A DNA stretch of 32,094 bases from Deltaproteobacteria bacterium. Its GTDB lineage: Bacteria; Desulfobacterota; DSM-4660; Desulfatiglandales; B25-G16. The stretch is taken from contig JAGYMO010000283.1 of the NCBI GenBank assembly GCA_018400255.1, forward strand, positions 1-32,094. The letters run 5' to 3'. How positions within the stretch are numbered: the first letter of the stretch is position 1; each line of letters starts with the position of its first letter. Of the stretch, positions 17,031 to 25,668 are shown in pieces. Under the pieces are notes generated by a model. The model did not search any database and was not told the DNA's origin. It saw nothing but the letters and a program-made list of their open reading frames with translations. The translations under genes were made by a program, and so were the position numbers.

Positions 17031-18127
17031 TTGGAACTGTTCCTGTGGAAGATTTTCCCTTGGTGGCTGGAGAGGCAAGCCTTGCGGGGAATGAGTTTTT
17101 AATTCAAGATTACAAGGCCTTGGTTAATAGGGGAACCCCTGCCCTCATAGCAGCCGCCATTAAGGCGGGGGAGGTAGTGGGACTGCCTGCCCCTTATTGC
17201 TATCTCGTAGGTGATATTGGCCGTGGAGATGGCAGTAGAAGACTGTATGAGTTCCTAACAACTCATATAGGGGAATTTGACTTTGAAACAATTACGTTTC
17301 ATTATCTCCAGCCCGACGTTCATTGGCACAATAGGGTCCTCGAGATATTAAATAACAGGATGCCGCGACCCCGCCTCATAGCCGATGCCGGTTTTATGTA
17401 TGCGGCAAAGATGAGCGGAAGATCCCTGGAATATGATCTTTTCACACCTGATGTCGGTGAATTAGCATTTTTGGCAGACGAAGAAGCGCCTCACCCCTTT
17501 TATACCCGGGGTTTTATTCTCCATGAGGAAAGCAAGGTTCCTGAATTAATACAACGTGCTTATGACCATGGAAATGCCGCGCGGCACCTTTTGGTCAAGG
17601 GAGAGAGGGACTACATTTCCAGCCGGGAAGGAATTCGGGAGATTATCGATCATCCTTCAGAGGAGGCAATGGAGGTGATTGGCGGTACAGGAGATACTGT
17701 AACGGGGATTGTTGCAGCGCTAATCAGTACCGGTATGGAAATTGTTGATGCCGCACGTATTGCTGCAAAAACAAACAGGCTTGCCGGATACTACGCCAGA
17801 CCCACGGCTGCTACGCAGGTGATGGAAATCCTGCCTCACATACCGCGGGCCCTGGAAGAGGTGCTCCATGAAAAGCAAAGGCTTGATGCAGAGGGGGAAA
17901 GCCCCTCGATGGAAAGTAGCTCGATAAGCCCTGGTATGACCGTGCTGGATGTGATCAAGCGTTATAGGCACACTGAGTCCGTGTTCAAAAAATATGATGA
18001 GAAGGCCGGTGAATGTATCTGCTGCAATGCCCTCTTCGAACCTCTTGAAAATATGGCTGCACATTACGATCTAAACCTTGATGAACTTTTGGCAGAGCTT
18101 GAGGAAAGTATCTTGATTGACGCATGA
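17018..18127 (+). CDS. NAD(P)HX-dehydratase-like kinase fold fused to DUF1858
   Basis: 369 residues, two parts. Residues about 1-285 have the ribokinase-like fold of NAD(P)HX dehydratase (YjeF C-terminal/NnrD). The evidence is DAGFMYAAK near 123, TPDVGELAFLAD at 143-153, HLLVKGERDYI at 190-200, and GGTGDTVTG at 222-230, the GxGD anion-hole loop with its catalytic Asp. Residues about 305-362 form a DUF1858-type domain (GMTVLDVIKRY...LENMAAHYDLNLDELL) with CICC at 333-336. I do not know its reaction. It lies inside the selenium operon between DUF3343 and selD, overlaps the former by 13 bases, and is likely involved in selenium handling or in repairing a cofactor for it. RBS GAGGAGG at 17001-17007. 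Confidence 0.7.
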   Translation: MHAIVGTVPVEDFPLVAGEASLAGNEFLIQDYKALVNRGTPALIAAAIKAGEVVGLPAPYCYLVGDIGRGDGSRRLYEFLTTHIGEFDFETITFHYLQPDVHWHNRVLEILNNRMPRPRLIADAGFMYAAKMSGRSLEYDLFTPDVGELAFLADEEAPHPFYTRGFILHEESKVPELIQRAYDHGNAARHLLVKGERDYISSREGIREIIDHPSEEAMEVIGGTGDTVTGIVAALISTGMEIVDAARIAAKTNRLAGYYARPTAATQVMEILPHIPRALEEVLHEKQRLDAEGESPSMESSSISPGMTVLDVIKRYRHTESVFKKYDEKAGECICCNALFEPLENMAAHYDLNLDELLAELEESILIDA

Positions 18128-18158
18128 TTGCATCTCTCATATCTGAGGAGGCACTTAT

Positions 18159-18197
18159 AAAATCGTCATACTCTAAGGCCTTTTATATATCGATTTT
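18159..18197 (+). terminator. Weak stem-loop with T run before selD
   Basis: AAAATCG at 18159-18165 can pair with CGATTTT at 18191-18197, enclosing an AAGGCCTT palindrome, and the 3' arm lies in a run of six T. It might attenuate read-through from the four upstream genes into selD. The stem is A+T-rich and the loop large, so this is tentative. Confidence 0.25.
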
Positions 18198-18292
18198 TTG
18201 CCTTCCCTTTGAGGTAACGTTTTCGAGCGGTGTTTACGAGAAATTATGATATTTTCTCAGCTATGTTAGGATTTAGATAAATAGAGAGAACA

Positions 18293-19342
18293 ATGACTAA
18301 TAAAGAATACATACGGCTCACTCAGACTGTCAGCGGCTCGGGTTGAGCCTGCAAGATAGGTCCGGGGGACCTTGAGAAAGCCTTAGAAGGATTGCCGCTT
18401 ATCTCCAACCCAAACCTTATTGTAGGGATGGAGCATGCGGAGGATGCAGGGGTGTATCAACTGACGGAGGATCTGGCGATTGTACTCTCACTGGATTTTT
18501 TTACCCCCATCGTTGATGATCCTTATACCTTTGGTCAGATCGCTGCTACCAACTCGCTATCAGATATCTATGCCATGGGAGGAGTACCGATTACAGCCAT
18601 GAATATCATCTGCTTTCCTATAAAAACAATGGATATTTCTATCCTTCAGGAGGTTCTCAGGGGTGGATTGGATAAGATGCGAGAGGCGGGGGTGCCACTA
18701 GTCGGCGGGCATAGCGTCGAAGACAATGAGTTTAAGTATGGCCTCTCTGTAACAGGCACAATCCACCCACAAAAGATTATCTACAACAAGGGCGCAAGGG
18801 CGGGGGATAAGCTTATCCTTACTAAGCCTTTGGGTACGGGTATTATTAATACCGCCCTCAAAGGCGGACTGGCCGATGAGAATTCAGTGGCTGAAGCAAT
18901 ATCATGTATGAGCAGTTTAAACAAAAAGGCAGCAGAGCTTATGACTAAGGTAGAGGTAAACGCCTGTACGGATGTCACAGGTTTCGGCTTACTTGGCCAC
19001 GCCTGCGAGATGATAAAGGGGGAGGATGTTGGAATGATACTATACTCGTCAAATATTCCTATTCTACCCGGAACAGAGGATTATGCTATGATGGGGTTAA
19101 TCCCTGCAGGCACCATTCGGAATCGGGACTACAGCCTGCATATGATAAGGCGCTCTGCCGGGGTAACCGACGAGAGGCTTCTGATCCTTTTCGATGCCCA
19201 GACATCAGGAGGGCTGCTCATCTCGGTGCCCGCCCTTCAATCACAGAGCCTGCTTGAAATGCTTCATCGAGAAGGCGTAAAAGAGGCGGCTATTATTGGT
19301 GAGATCGTAGCACAGCCAAAGGGGATAATTGCTATAACGTAA
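18293..19342 (+). CDS. selD: Selenide, water dikinase (selenophosphate synthetase), selenocysteine-containing
   Basis: Makes selenophosphate from selenide and ATP, the selenium donor for selenocysteine and selenouridine. Reading from ATG 18293, codon 18 is TGA (18344-18346). It falls exactly at the catalytic position in GSG-U-ACKIGPGDL, three residues before the essential Lys21; E. coli SelD has Cys17 and Lys20 there. The frame continues without a stop to 19342, giving 349 residues, the normal SelD length. Without the TGA the protein would start after the active site. Later motifs are LSLDFFTPIVDD, VGGHSVED, and DAQTSGGLLISV near the end. A GAGAGAA sequence precedes the start, and an in-frame TAA at 18278-18280 excludes a longer form. 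SelA, SelB and tRNA-Sec must lie elsewhere. Confidence 0.93.
18344..18373 (+). promoter_or_regulatory. In-frame UGA plus candidate bacterial SECIS stem-loop
   Basis: TGA at 18344-18346 is followed 11 bases later by AGGTCC (18358-18363), a GGG loop (18364-18366) and GGACCT (18367-18372). This is a perfect 6-bp stem with a small G-starting loop. The loop begins 18 bases after the UGA, within the distance used by SelB-bound bacterial SECIS elements. A shifted alternative pairing (CAAG 18352-18355 with CTTG 18371-18374) adds support for a hairpin here. Confidence 0.8.
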
Positions 19343-19380
19343 TCGAATGTATTTATTGGGAAAGATTGTTCAGGACGGAT

Positions 19381-19620
19381 GCCGTAAGCCTGGGAAAGAT
19401 CCTGCAGGTTGAATGGCTTTTGGATGAACCCATCACAGCCCCTATCCATAATTGCCTGGGCCTCTCCATTTCCCATTGTTATTTTTCCCGATGGGATATC
19501 CTCCACCGTGCCTTTTGCGTTCACGTGTTCATATTCAGGTACAACATTTTCAATAGACCGCAGGTCTTTTTGAAATGTAGAGCGGATAGTTATTTCCTGG
19601 CCTTTAAGATGCTCGAAACA
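19381..19620 (-). pseudogene. Remnant of a hybrid histidine kinase
   Basis: The minus-strand frame at about 19381-19476 reads GNGEAQAIMDRGCDGFIQKPFNL followed by QDLSQ. This is the characteristic C-terminal end of response-regulator receiver domains in hybrid sensor kinases (the K of QKPF is the conserved lysine). Just upstream, GQEITIRSTFQKDLRSI resembles the segment before the ATPase domain of such kinases, and PSGKIT resembles part of the N-box region. The ATPase core and most of the receiver are missing, so this is a deleted fossil, not a gene. It fills most of the 508-base gap between selD and the MotB-like gene. Confidence 0.5.
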
Positions 19621-19850
19621 GGGGCATACAGGAGGCAAAGAAGATTTTTCCCCGGCAGGGCCGATCTCCCGGAAAAAAATTCCCTAATGAGAAATTTAAA
19701 AATCTTTTTATAGATTTATCTAATGTTAACAATGACATACACAATATGAGGAACTGGCATGATTTTCGCTTACTATTTTTAATAATAATCCTATGTAAGA
19801 CCTGAAGAGGATACTTTTCTTGGGACAAAACTATTAATGGGCGGAGCAAT

Positions 19851-20717
19851 ATGGATTCCAATGGAATAAAGAGTCCCGGATCGAAGACGATCAAAGGCTC
19901 TATGCCTCACGTAAAAAAGGCGAATCTAAAAAATAGCCTATATAAAAAGGAAATAAAGCATACTACGTCAGAGAAGCCCACCTTAGGCGGATTTATGTCT
20001 GTGCCCTTTGATGGACCAATTTCGGATGAAATCCTGTTCTCCAATGAAGAGCCCAGGGCTGTGCCATGGTCAGTGCCATGGGCTGATGTCATGATGACAT
20101 TATTTGTCATTTTTGCGGCGCTATATGTCTTTAAGCCTCCAATTACGGAAGAAGTGGTTACTCATAAGGAGGTGCGGACAGAGTATGTTGAGAGAACAAA
20201 AACTATTCCCCAGGGTCCCGGTGATGCTCAATTCCATGGGAAAAAGAGTATTCGAGATATCTATGATCTGAGCAGGCAGAAACTGAGCTCTGTATCTTCA
20301 ATAGAGTTGGTGCCTGACAAGGCTGTCAGGATAATCCTGAGGAGCGACCTGCTTTTCGACCTGGGGGAGGCACATATTAGGGAAGATGCAAAGGCATCAT
20401 TGAGGGAGGTCGCGGAGGTCCTCCGTCAAACCGAATACATGGTTAACGTGGCAGGGCATACGGATGATCTTTCTATAAGCACAGAGGACTTTCCTTCAAA
20501 CTGGGAGCTCTCAACAGCCAGAGCAGTTCAAGTCGCTCGTTTCCTCATGAAAGATATGGATATACCTGAAGAGAAATTTTATGTAACAGGGCATGCATTT
20601 TATCAACCGGTTAAACCAAATACTAACGATAGGAACAGAGCAGCCAACAGGCGCGTTGAAATTATTATAACAAAGGAAAGACCTCGTGGGGTCAGTGAAG
20701 AGGTTCAGCAAGGATAA
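19851..20717 (+). CDS. MotB/OmpA-like stator protein
   Basis: 288 residues. A cytoplasmic N-terminal stretch of about 70 residues is followed by one membrane helix (about 75-95) that carries Asp79 in WADVMMTLFVIFAALYVF, the proton- or ion-binding Asp of MotB-like proteins. The C-terminal OmpA-type peptidoglycan-binding domain (about 165-285) shows VAGHTDD, NWELSTARAVQVARFL and NRAANRRVEIIIT. It should anchor a stator complex to the cell wall. The ATG follows GGAG at 19843-19846. The gene precedes the MotA-like partner, which is the reverse of the usual motA-motB order. No flagellar genes are in view, so a motor other than the flagellum is possible. Confidence 0.82.
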   Translation: MDSNGIKSPGSKTIKGSMPHVKKANLKNSLYKKEIKHTTSEKPTLGGFMSVPFDGPISDEILFSNEEPRAVPWSVPWADVMMTLFVIFAALYVFKPPITEEVVTHKEVRTEYVERTKTIPQGPGDAQFHGKKSIRDIYDLSRQKLSSVSSIELVPDKAVRIILRSDLLFDLGEAHIREDAKASLREVAEVLRQTEYMVNVAGHTDDLSISTEDFPSNWELSTARAVQVARFLMKDMDIPEEKFYVTGHAFYQPVKPNTNDRNRAANRRVEIIITKERPRGVSEEVQQG

Positions 20718-20840
20718 GTATCGTATCCAGTTGCTTGGGGCACGTTGCTTTTTCCCTTGAGATTATAATCGTTATGCCCTCTGTAAAGCTTATCATTGCT
20801 GTCAATCGGCAGGGTATTATGCAGGGACAACAAAAAAAGA

Positions 20841-20846
20841 AGGAGG
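20841..20846 (+). promoter_or_regulatory. RBS that sets the GTG start of the MotA-like gene
   Basis: AGGAGG lies six bases before GTG 20853. The in-frame ATG at 20796 has no such site and would add 19 residues without any homology. The GTG start places the first membrane helix directly after the initiator. Confidence 0.7.
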
Positions 20847-20852
20847 TTGAAA

Positions 20853-21704
20853 GTGGAAAGAAATACCCTTATAGGCATTACAGCCAGCATCTTACTTCTT
20901 GTTTTAGGCTTCGTACTCAATGGAAGTATAGGGCTTTATTTTAACCTCGTTTCCATGTTGATAGTTGTTGGTGGTGTCTTCGGCGCTGCCTTTATCAGCT
21001 TTAGGTGGGAGCGCCTTGTCATAGTGTACAGGGTGCTTCGCTCTTTGTATAGAACGAAAATTCGAACGCCGGAGGAGATAGTAGAGACATTGGTGGATCT
21101 CTCAGTTAAAAGTAAGATCAATGGAATATTGTCTCTCCAGGATGACCAGGAAGAAACATCGATTAATTTTTTGAAACGTGCGCTTGGATTGCTCGTAGAT
21201 GGTTTCCCAAGGGAACAGATACGTGAGGCATTAACCACGGAGATGTATTTTTTTAAATTACGCAGGCAGGAGTCCGAAAGGGTTCTGAGGACTATTGCCG
21301 AGGTATGTCCTCCATTTGGGCTTATCGGGAGTATTGTTGGCCTTCTCGGATTGTTTTCAGCAGGGTATGATGATGCGAGCATTCTGAGGGCCATTGCGAC
21401 CGCCCTTACGGCCACTGTTTATGGAGCTGTCTTGGCATACTTCCTATTCATCCCCTTCGCGGCCCATATAAGAGAGAGAACAGACAACGAGCTACTTCTG
21501 CAAAAGATTATCCTTGAAGGGGTGATAGCGATAGAAAGTGAACTTAAGCCCAGGATGCTTGAATTAAAGTTGAAATCATTCCTGACGCCGTCTTCAAGGG
21601 CGGGAAACATTGTCTCCTTGGAGCGTATACGGGAGCGATTCAAGGTTAAGGAAGAGGAAGATAAACTTCCGTCCATTGAAAAGAGGCCTTTAGCCAAATC
21701 GTAG
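20853..21704 (+). CDS. MotA-like proton channel subunit
   Basis: 283 residues, four predicted membrane helices. Two are near the N-terminus (IGITASILLLVLGFVL and FNLVSMLIVVGGVFGAAFI) and two are in the segment about 155-225. That segment reads CPPFGLIGSIVGLLGLFS followed by ALTATVYGAVLAYFLFIPFA. The last two helices match the conserved ion-channel region of the MotA family, including the Pro near the cytoplasmic end and the GxxxA spacing. With the MotB-like gene it should form a five-to-two stator that uses ion flow to drive rotation. A helical cytoplasmic loop connects the helix pairs, as in MotA. There is no long coiled-coil tail, so this is not a ZorA-type defence subunit. Start GTG 20853. 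Confidence 0.82.
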   Translation: MERNTLIGITASILLLVLGFVLNGSIGLYFNLVSMLIVVGGVFGAAFISFRWERLVIVYRVLRSLYRTKIRTPEEIVETLVDLSVKSKINGILSLQDDQEETSINFLKRALGLLVDGFPREQIREALTTEMYFFKLRRQESERVLRTIAEVCPPFGLIGSIVGLLGLFSAGYDDASILRAIATALTATVYGAVLAYFLFIPFAAHIRERTDNELLLQKIILEGVIAIESELKPRMLELKLKSFLTPSSRAGNIVSLERIRERFKVKEEEDKLPSIEKRPLAKS

Positions 21705-21769
21705 CGCTGCCCTTGATAATGCCGTGCTTTTTTAGCCGGTCCAAATATACGGGGCAGATGTATGGGTTG

Positions 21770-23509
21770 TTATGGCGTCTTCCTGCAATTTAAAATGGCA
21801 TCGATATTTTTCTGAGCCCAGTCGTCCACCCTTCTTTCTTTTTCTACATAATCGATTAGCTTATCTGAGATATGCCTGTTTTTTAATACAGCCGCCACAG
21901 TCTTTTCTCCTCCGTCCTTTAACTTGAAAGGGTTTATATAGACAATTCCGTCTTCTTCTCCAAAACCCTTCTGGCTCAAGACCCTTGAAGCACCGCTTGT
22001 GCTCAGAACAAGAATGCCACGATCATTAGCTTTTTTATATTTCTGTGATAGAATGTATTCAAAGGCAACAAGATTCATGCCGTCTTCAAGGGGGGTGACA
22101 AGCATAACATCTATCTCCTTCATAAAGAGATAATTCTGGGGCGCAGGAATTCCTTTTTCTATAAGGATAATAGGGCTATCAGGTAATTTTGCATTTTTTC
22201 TCATAATCTCTTGCTTCACCATCATACTGAGGTTCTGATAGTCTAAATTATCAGACCTGCTAGGGGCTGTAACCTGATAAAGTCGGGCATCCTTTTTTAG
22301 ATTGCGCAAATTAATAAACGCATACTGAAAGACACCCAGTCTCTCCACCAGCCCCTTGGTATAATCACACCTGTCAAGCCCTCCAAAGATATATTTCCCG
22401 GCTTTCCTATCATCATATATTTTTTTGTAAAGACTCTCCTTGCCTAATTTATAATTTAATCTTTTTTTTGCCGAAACCTCAGAGATGATTTTATCTACAT
22501 CCAGGCCTATTGGAAAGGCACCAATAGTGGTTACACGGTCCCGATTATAAATTTCATAAGATTGCCCATCCACCCTGATCTTAACGGGAAACCATTCCTG
22601 CAATGCCTCAAGATAATTATCACAGTACTCTTTGGTGTGAAATCCGATGAAATCATTGGAAAGCATCCCCCATGTCAGCTTTTGCAAGGCAGTCTCAATA
22701 TTCTCACCAAAAGGTTCGTTAGCCTCGGCCTTAACCCTGTCCCTCTTGTCCTGCCGAATCAGCCCCTGAATTTCATGGATATTAAAGAAGGGGGTATGAA
22801 TGAATTGCCCTATACTAATCTTCTTTCTTTTTTCAGCAGAGATAACCTCTTCATCGAGCAAGGGCTTGTAGAACTCTGAAATTCGCATAAGATGATAATC
22901 CTGGCTCCAGATGACGATATCGCCGCTTTTCTTTTGTAATTCTTTGCTTTTTCGTACTTCATCGATGATGGTATTGGCAAATGTAACCCCGCTGCTGATA
23001 TACTGTATAAAATCGTTTTTCTCAAAATAGGGCCTGGGAAAAGATTGGATTCTTTTATAGAAAAGGGGTGATCTTGTAAGATGCATCAAGGGCCACAAAA
23101 AGCTGTTCGAAAATTTGTTGTAATAACCGTGCATATGCTCTGTGTCAAAAAAGACAAAGCGCATGTAAAAATCATAATCCTTATACCTGAAATGCATGCG
23201 GGTATCCGGTTCGATCTCTATATATGGAAAATGCTCTGGTGCGTATTTCTCTTTTTTCATCTTTTCAAACAAAAAGGCATAATGTCCACGGGCAACATCT
23301 ACATCGCTGTCTCCCATGGATGCCCCGAGCCAGGTAGTTTTCCACTTGCCGGGCCTCAAAAGACCGGACATTGCCTGGACCAGCCCGCCTTCCCCGAACC
23401 TAATTCCTCTTGGTCGTCTTCCCCTCTTTAAATTAGATTCTACGTTTGAAAGCAATTGCTCGGAGAAACTGAAAGGTCCTCTATTGGAAACAATAATCAA
23501 ATAACTCAT
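21770..23509 (-). CDS. GT20 trehalose-6-phosphate synthase-like glycosyltransferase
   Basis: 579 residues, longer than E. coli OtsA (about 474). GT20 features are visible: GEGGLVQAMSGLL near the nucleotide loop, WSQDYHLMRI (the WxHDYHL motif), IGQFIHTPF (FxHxPF), GGLDRCDYTKGLVERL (sugar-nucleotide binding), and TPLEDGMNLVAFEYI. Two places differ from classical OtsA: SNRGPFSF at the start, and LVLSTSGASRVL where LVLSEFAGAA is usual. It probably transfers glucose from a nucleotide sugar to a phosphorylated acceptor, but glucose-6-phosphate is not proven. Last gene of the operon; a 71-base gap separates it from the phosphatase. Alternative: glucosylglycerol-phosphate synthase or a related solute synthase. 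Confidence 0.78.
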   Translation of the reverse strand: MSYLIIVSNRGPFSFSEQLLSNVESNLKRGRRPRGIRFGEGGLVQAMSGLLRPGKWKTTWLGASMGDSDVDVARGHYAFLFEKMKKEKYAPEHFPYIEIEPDTRMHFRYKDYDFYMRFVFFDTEHMHGYYNKFSNSFLWPLMHLTRSPLFYKRIQSFPRPYFEKNDFIQYISSGVTFANTIIDEVRKSKELQKKSGDIVIWSQDYHLMRISEFYKPLLDEEVISAEKRKKISIGQFIHTPFFNIHEIQGLIRQDKRDRVKAEANEPFGENIETALQKLTWGMLSNDFIGFHTKEYCDNYLEALQEWFPVKIRVDGQSYEIYNRDRVTTIGAFPIGLDVDKIISEVSAKKRLNYKLGKESLYKKIYDDRKAGKYIFGGLDRCDYTKGLVERLGVFQYAFINLRNLKKDARLYQVTAPSRSDNLDYQNLSMMVKQEIMRKNAKLPDSPIILIEKGIPAPQNYLFMKEIDVMLVTPLEDGMNLVAFEYILSQKYKKANDRGILVLSTSGASRVLSQKGFGEEDGIVYINPFKLKDGGEKTVAAVLKNRHISDKLIDYVEKERRVDDWAQKNIDAILNCRKTP

Positions 23510-23580
23510 CGTTAGTTAGTCCTTGTGATTTTGCCTTCCGCCTCGATTTTTAATTGATCCTTTATGATCCATATATGGCG

Positions 23581-24357
23581 CTATGATATCCAACCAGAAA
23601 GGAAAGACAGAAGTTCATCGGGCGGTTTAATCCAGATATCAGCTTCAGTTGGCCGAAATTCTTCACGAACCAAGAGGCCTATACCATTTCCCTTAATAGC
23701 CTTAAAGGCATCCTCATCTGTTAGATCATCTCCGAGATATGCCGCCACTGCTTCTTTCTCCATCTCATTGAGTATTTTCCTTACCGCGTTTCCTTTGTTT
23801 ATCCCCGGAACTCTAATCTCCATGCCCCCATCAAAATCAATTAAGCGAAGCCCCCAGGTTTTGGCGATGAGAGCGCGTTTTGAGTCAATCTTATTTTTCA
23901 TGGTAGCTACCTGCCTTCTATCCAGCCCCCTCCAATGAATGGCGAGACAGCCGGGCTTCTTTTCACACCGCTCCGCAAGGCCTATTCTTTCCACCCATTC
24001 CTTTGCGGAAACAAGCGCATTCAGAAATTTTTCATCTATTGATTCAATTTCATAAGAGCCGTCCGATTTCAAGTGCTCGAGTCCATGGGAACCCCATACC
24101 TCTGGATTTTTGTTAAGCTGCAAGAGGGGAAGCAAATCTTTTGTCCATCTGCCGCTGATGATGACCAAACGGATATCATGCCTCTGCAGAATTTTATTCA
24201 GAATTTCATGTACACCCGGGTAAGGAAGCGCATTTGCGGGATCCACCTGAAAGGGAGCCAGGGTACCATCATAGTCTAACAGAAGCGCCTTGTGCTCGGC
24301 CCTCTTGATTTGCATAAAAAACAGATCAAGGTCTATATCTGCATTCAAAACTTTCAT
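23581..24357 (-). CDS. otsB: Trehalose-6-phosphate phosphatase-like HAD hydrolase
   Basis: 258 residues. HAD superfamily subfamily IIB. Motif I is LLLDYDGTLAPF (nucleophile Asp and acid/base Asp), motif II is VIISGRW, and motif III/IV is YLGDDLTDEDAF. SHGLEHL in the cap region is typical of trehalose-phosphate phosphatases. It removes the phosphate from the product of the neighbouring GT20 enzyme. Start ATG 24357, 63 bases after the glycosyltransferase stop. The gene symbol is by motif and context; a related sugar-phosphate phosphatase is possible given the divergent GT20 partner. Confidence 0.82.
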   Translation of the reverse strand: MKVLNADIDLDLFFMQIKRAEHKALLLDYDGTLAPFQVDPANALPYPGVHEILNKILQRHDIRLVIISGRWTKDLLPLLQLNKNPEVWGSHGLEHLKSDGSYEIESIDEKFLNALVSAKEWVERIGLAERCEKKPGCLAIHWRGLDRRQVATMKNKIDSKRALIAKTWGLRLIDFDGGMEIRVPGINKGNAVRKILNEMEKEAVAAYLGDDLTDEDAFKAIKGNGIGLLVREEFRPTEADIWIKPPDELLSFLSGWIS

Positions 24358-24420
24358 AACTCTTTTACATTAGCGAAATATTTTGGCAACCGGGTCCTCC
24401 TTCAATGCAGTTGAAATATT

Positions 24421-25668
24421 TTACCCGAGTTCAATACGTTCTTCTTTGGCGTGCAAAAGGGCGAAAATCAGCGTGAGGTATTCCCGTAGCTGCCTGGTGA
24501 TAAGGAAATTTTCGCGTACAAATTCCTTGGCTTTCTTCCCCATTTCCTCCATGATATCAGGGTTATGCAAAAGATAACGGATTCGCAGAGCCGCGCCTTC
24601 CGGTGTATTTACCAGGAACCCAGTGTGATGATTAACCACCTGGATACGGATCCCCCCAGTGTCACCGCCGATAACCGGCTTATTTTTCCACATGGCTTCA
24701 GTCACGGTTAAACCAAAGCCCTCCTTGATTGACTTTTGCATGACAATATCAGCGGAACGTTGAAGGGCATTAATCGTACGGTGTGCGTCCGCAGGTAAAA
24801 GAAGAATCCTGATGTCTGGGTCATCCATAGCTGCTGTCCGCACTTCCCGTAAAACCTCTTCCCCTTCAGGGTCATCTGAGGCGCCACCTCCTGCGAGCAC
24901 AAGCTGTAAAGGTGGAACAAATTCCTTTGCAAGCTGATAGGAGCGGATTACCCCGAAAGGGTCTTTGAATCGATCATAACGGGAAACCTGAAGTATTATT
25001 GGCCTTTCAGGGTCGATTTTAAAAGTTTGGAGAACCTTGCTGATTTCTTCCTCACCCAGATCGATATTTTTCTCATTGAAAGGATCAATGCTGGGCGCGA
25101 TAAGATAAACAGGGTGAGGCAATCGCTGCGCGAAACTTGAAAGGGAAAAAATGCTTGCATCATACTCAGAGACAAATTCGCGCAGATACTTCCAGACCGG
25201 CCTGAACGGCCTGCTGGCATCGATGTGACAGCGCCATACCCACTTGCCCCTGCGATTTGGAAAATACTTAATCAGTGCTGCGGGCTGAGGGTCGTGGGCA
25301 ATCACAACATCCGCCTCTTGCAAAAGCCCTTTTAGCCTCTCGGCTGTATCGGCATTCGTCTTTTCGTAAACCTTAAGATAACTTTCAGGTACATCTACCT
25401 GATTTCCCTGTATGGCATTGTGGAAGCTTTTTGTGCATTGATAAAAAATACTCTCGCCGGTAATAACCTCCCAGCTGGTTTCAATGCCAAGCTCTTGCAT
25501 CAGAGGCACCAGTTTCTGCAGTATCTCGGCAACCCCGCCCCCGGTTTGTGTGGAGTTAATGTGTACAAAACGAAGCCCATTAAGGGGTCGTGCTAATTGC
25601 TGTAGGTGCTCTATAACATCCCGACCGGCAATTTCTCCATATTTGTCAAGTAAATTTTTTTCTTTCAA
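24421..25668 (-). CDS. TreT-like GT4 glycosyltransferase (trehalose synthase)
   Basis: 415 residues. GT4 glycosyltransferase with GT-B fold. The N-terminus VHINSTQTGGGVAEILQKL and the following segment with FYQCTKSFHNAIQG match trehalose glycosyltransferring synthase (TreT). The donor-site motif KEGFGLTVTEAMWKNKPVI contains the EX7E pair. TreT transfers glucose from an NDP-glucose to glucose in one step. Finding it beside a GT20/phosphatase pair suggests either two routes to trehalose or a different disaccharide. The start is TTG, overlapping the stop of the DUF5752 gene by four bases (TTGA), with a GAGGA sequence upstream. The four genes thus form one operon. Confidence 0.82.
   Translation of the reverse strand: MKEKNLLDKYGEIAGRDVIEHLQQLARPLNGLRFVHINSTQTGGGVAEILQKLVPLMQELGIETSWEVITGESIFYQCTKSFHNAIQGNQVDVPESYLKVYEKTNADTAERLKGLLQEADVVIAHDPQPAALIKYFPNRRGKWVWRCHIDASRPFRPVWKYLREFVSEYDASIFSLSSFAQRLPHPVYLIAPSIDPFNEKNIDLGEEEISKVLQTFKIDPERPIILQVSRYDRFKDPFGVIRSYQLAKEFVPPLQLVLAGGGASDDPEGEEVLREVRTAAMDDPDIRILLLPADAHRTINALQRSADIVMQKSIKEGFGLTVTEAMWKNKPVIGGDTGGIRIQVVNHHTGFLVNTPEGAALRIRYLLHNPDIMEEMGKKAKEFVRENFLITRQLREYLTLIFALLHAKEERIELG

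Noticed and set aside
19851..21704. Zorya-type phage-defence system from a MotA/MotB-like pair
   Set aside because: The MotA-like subunit lacks the long coiled-coil tail, and no ZorC/ZorD-like helicase or nuclease genes follow.
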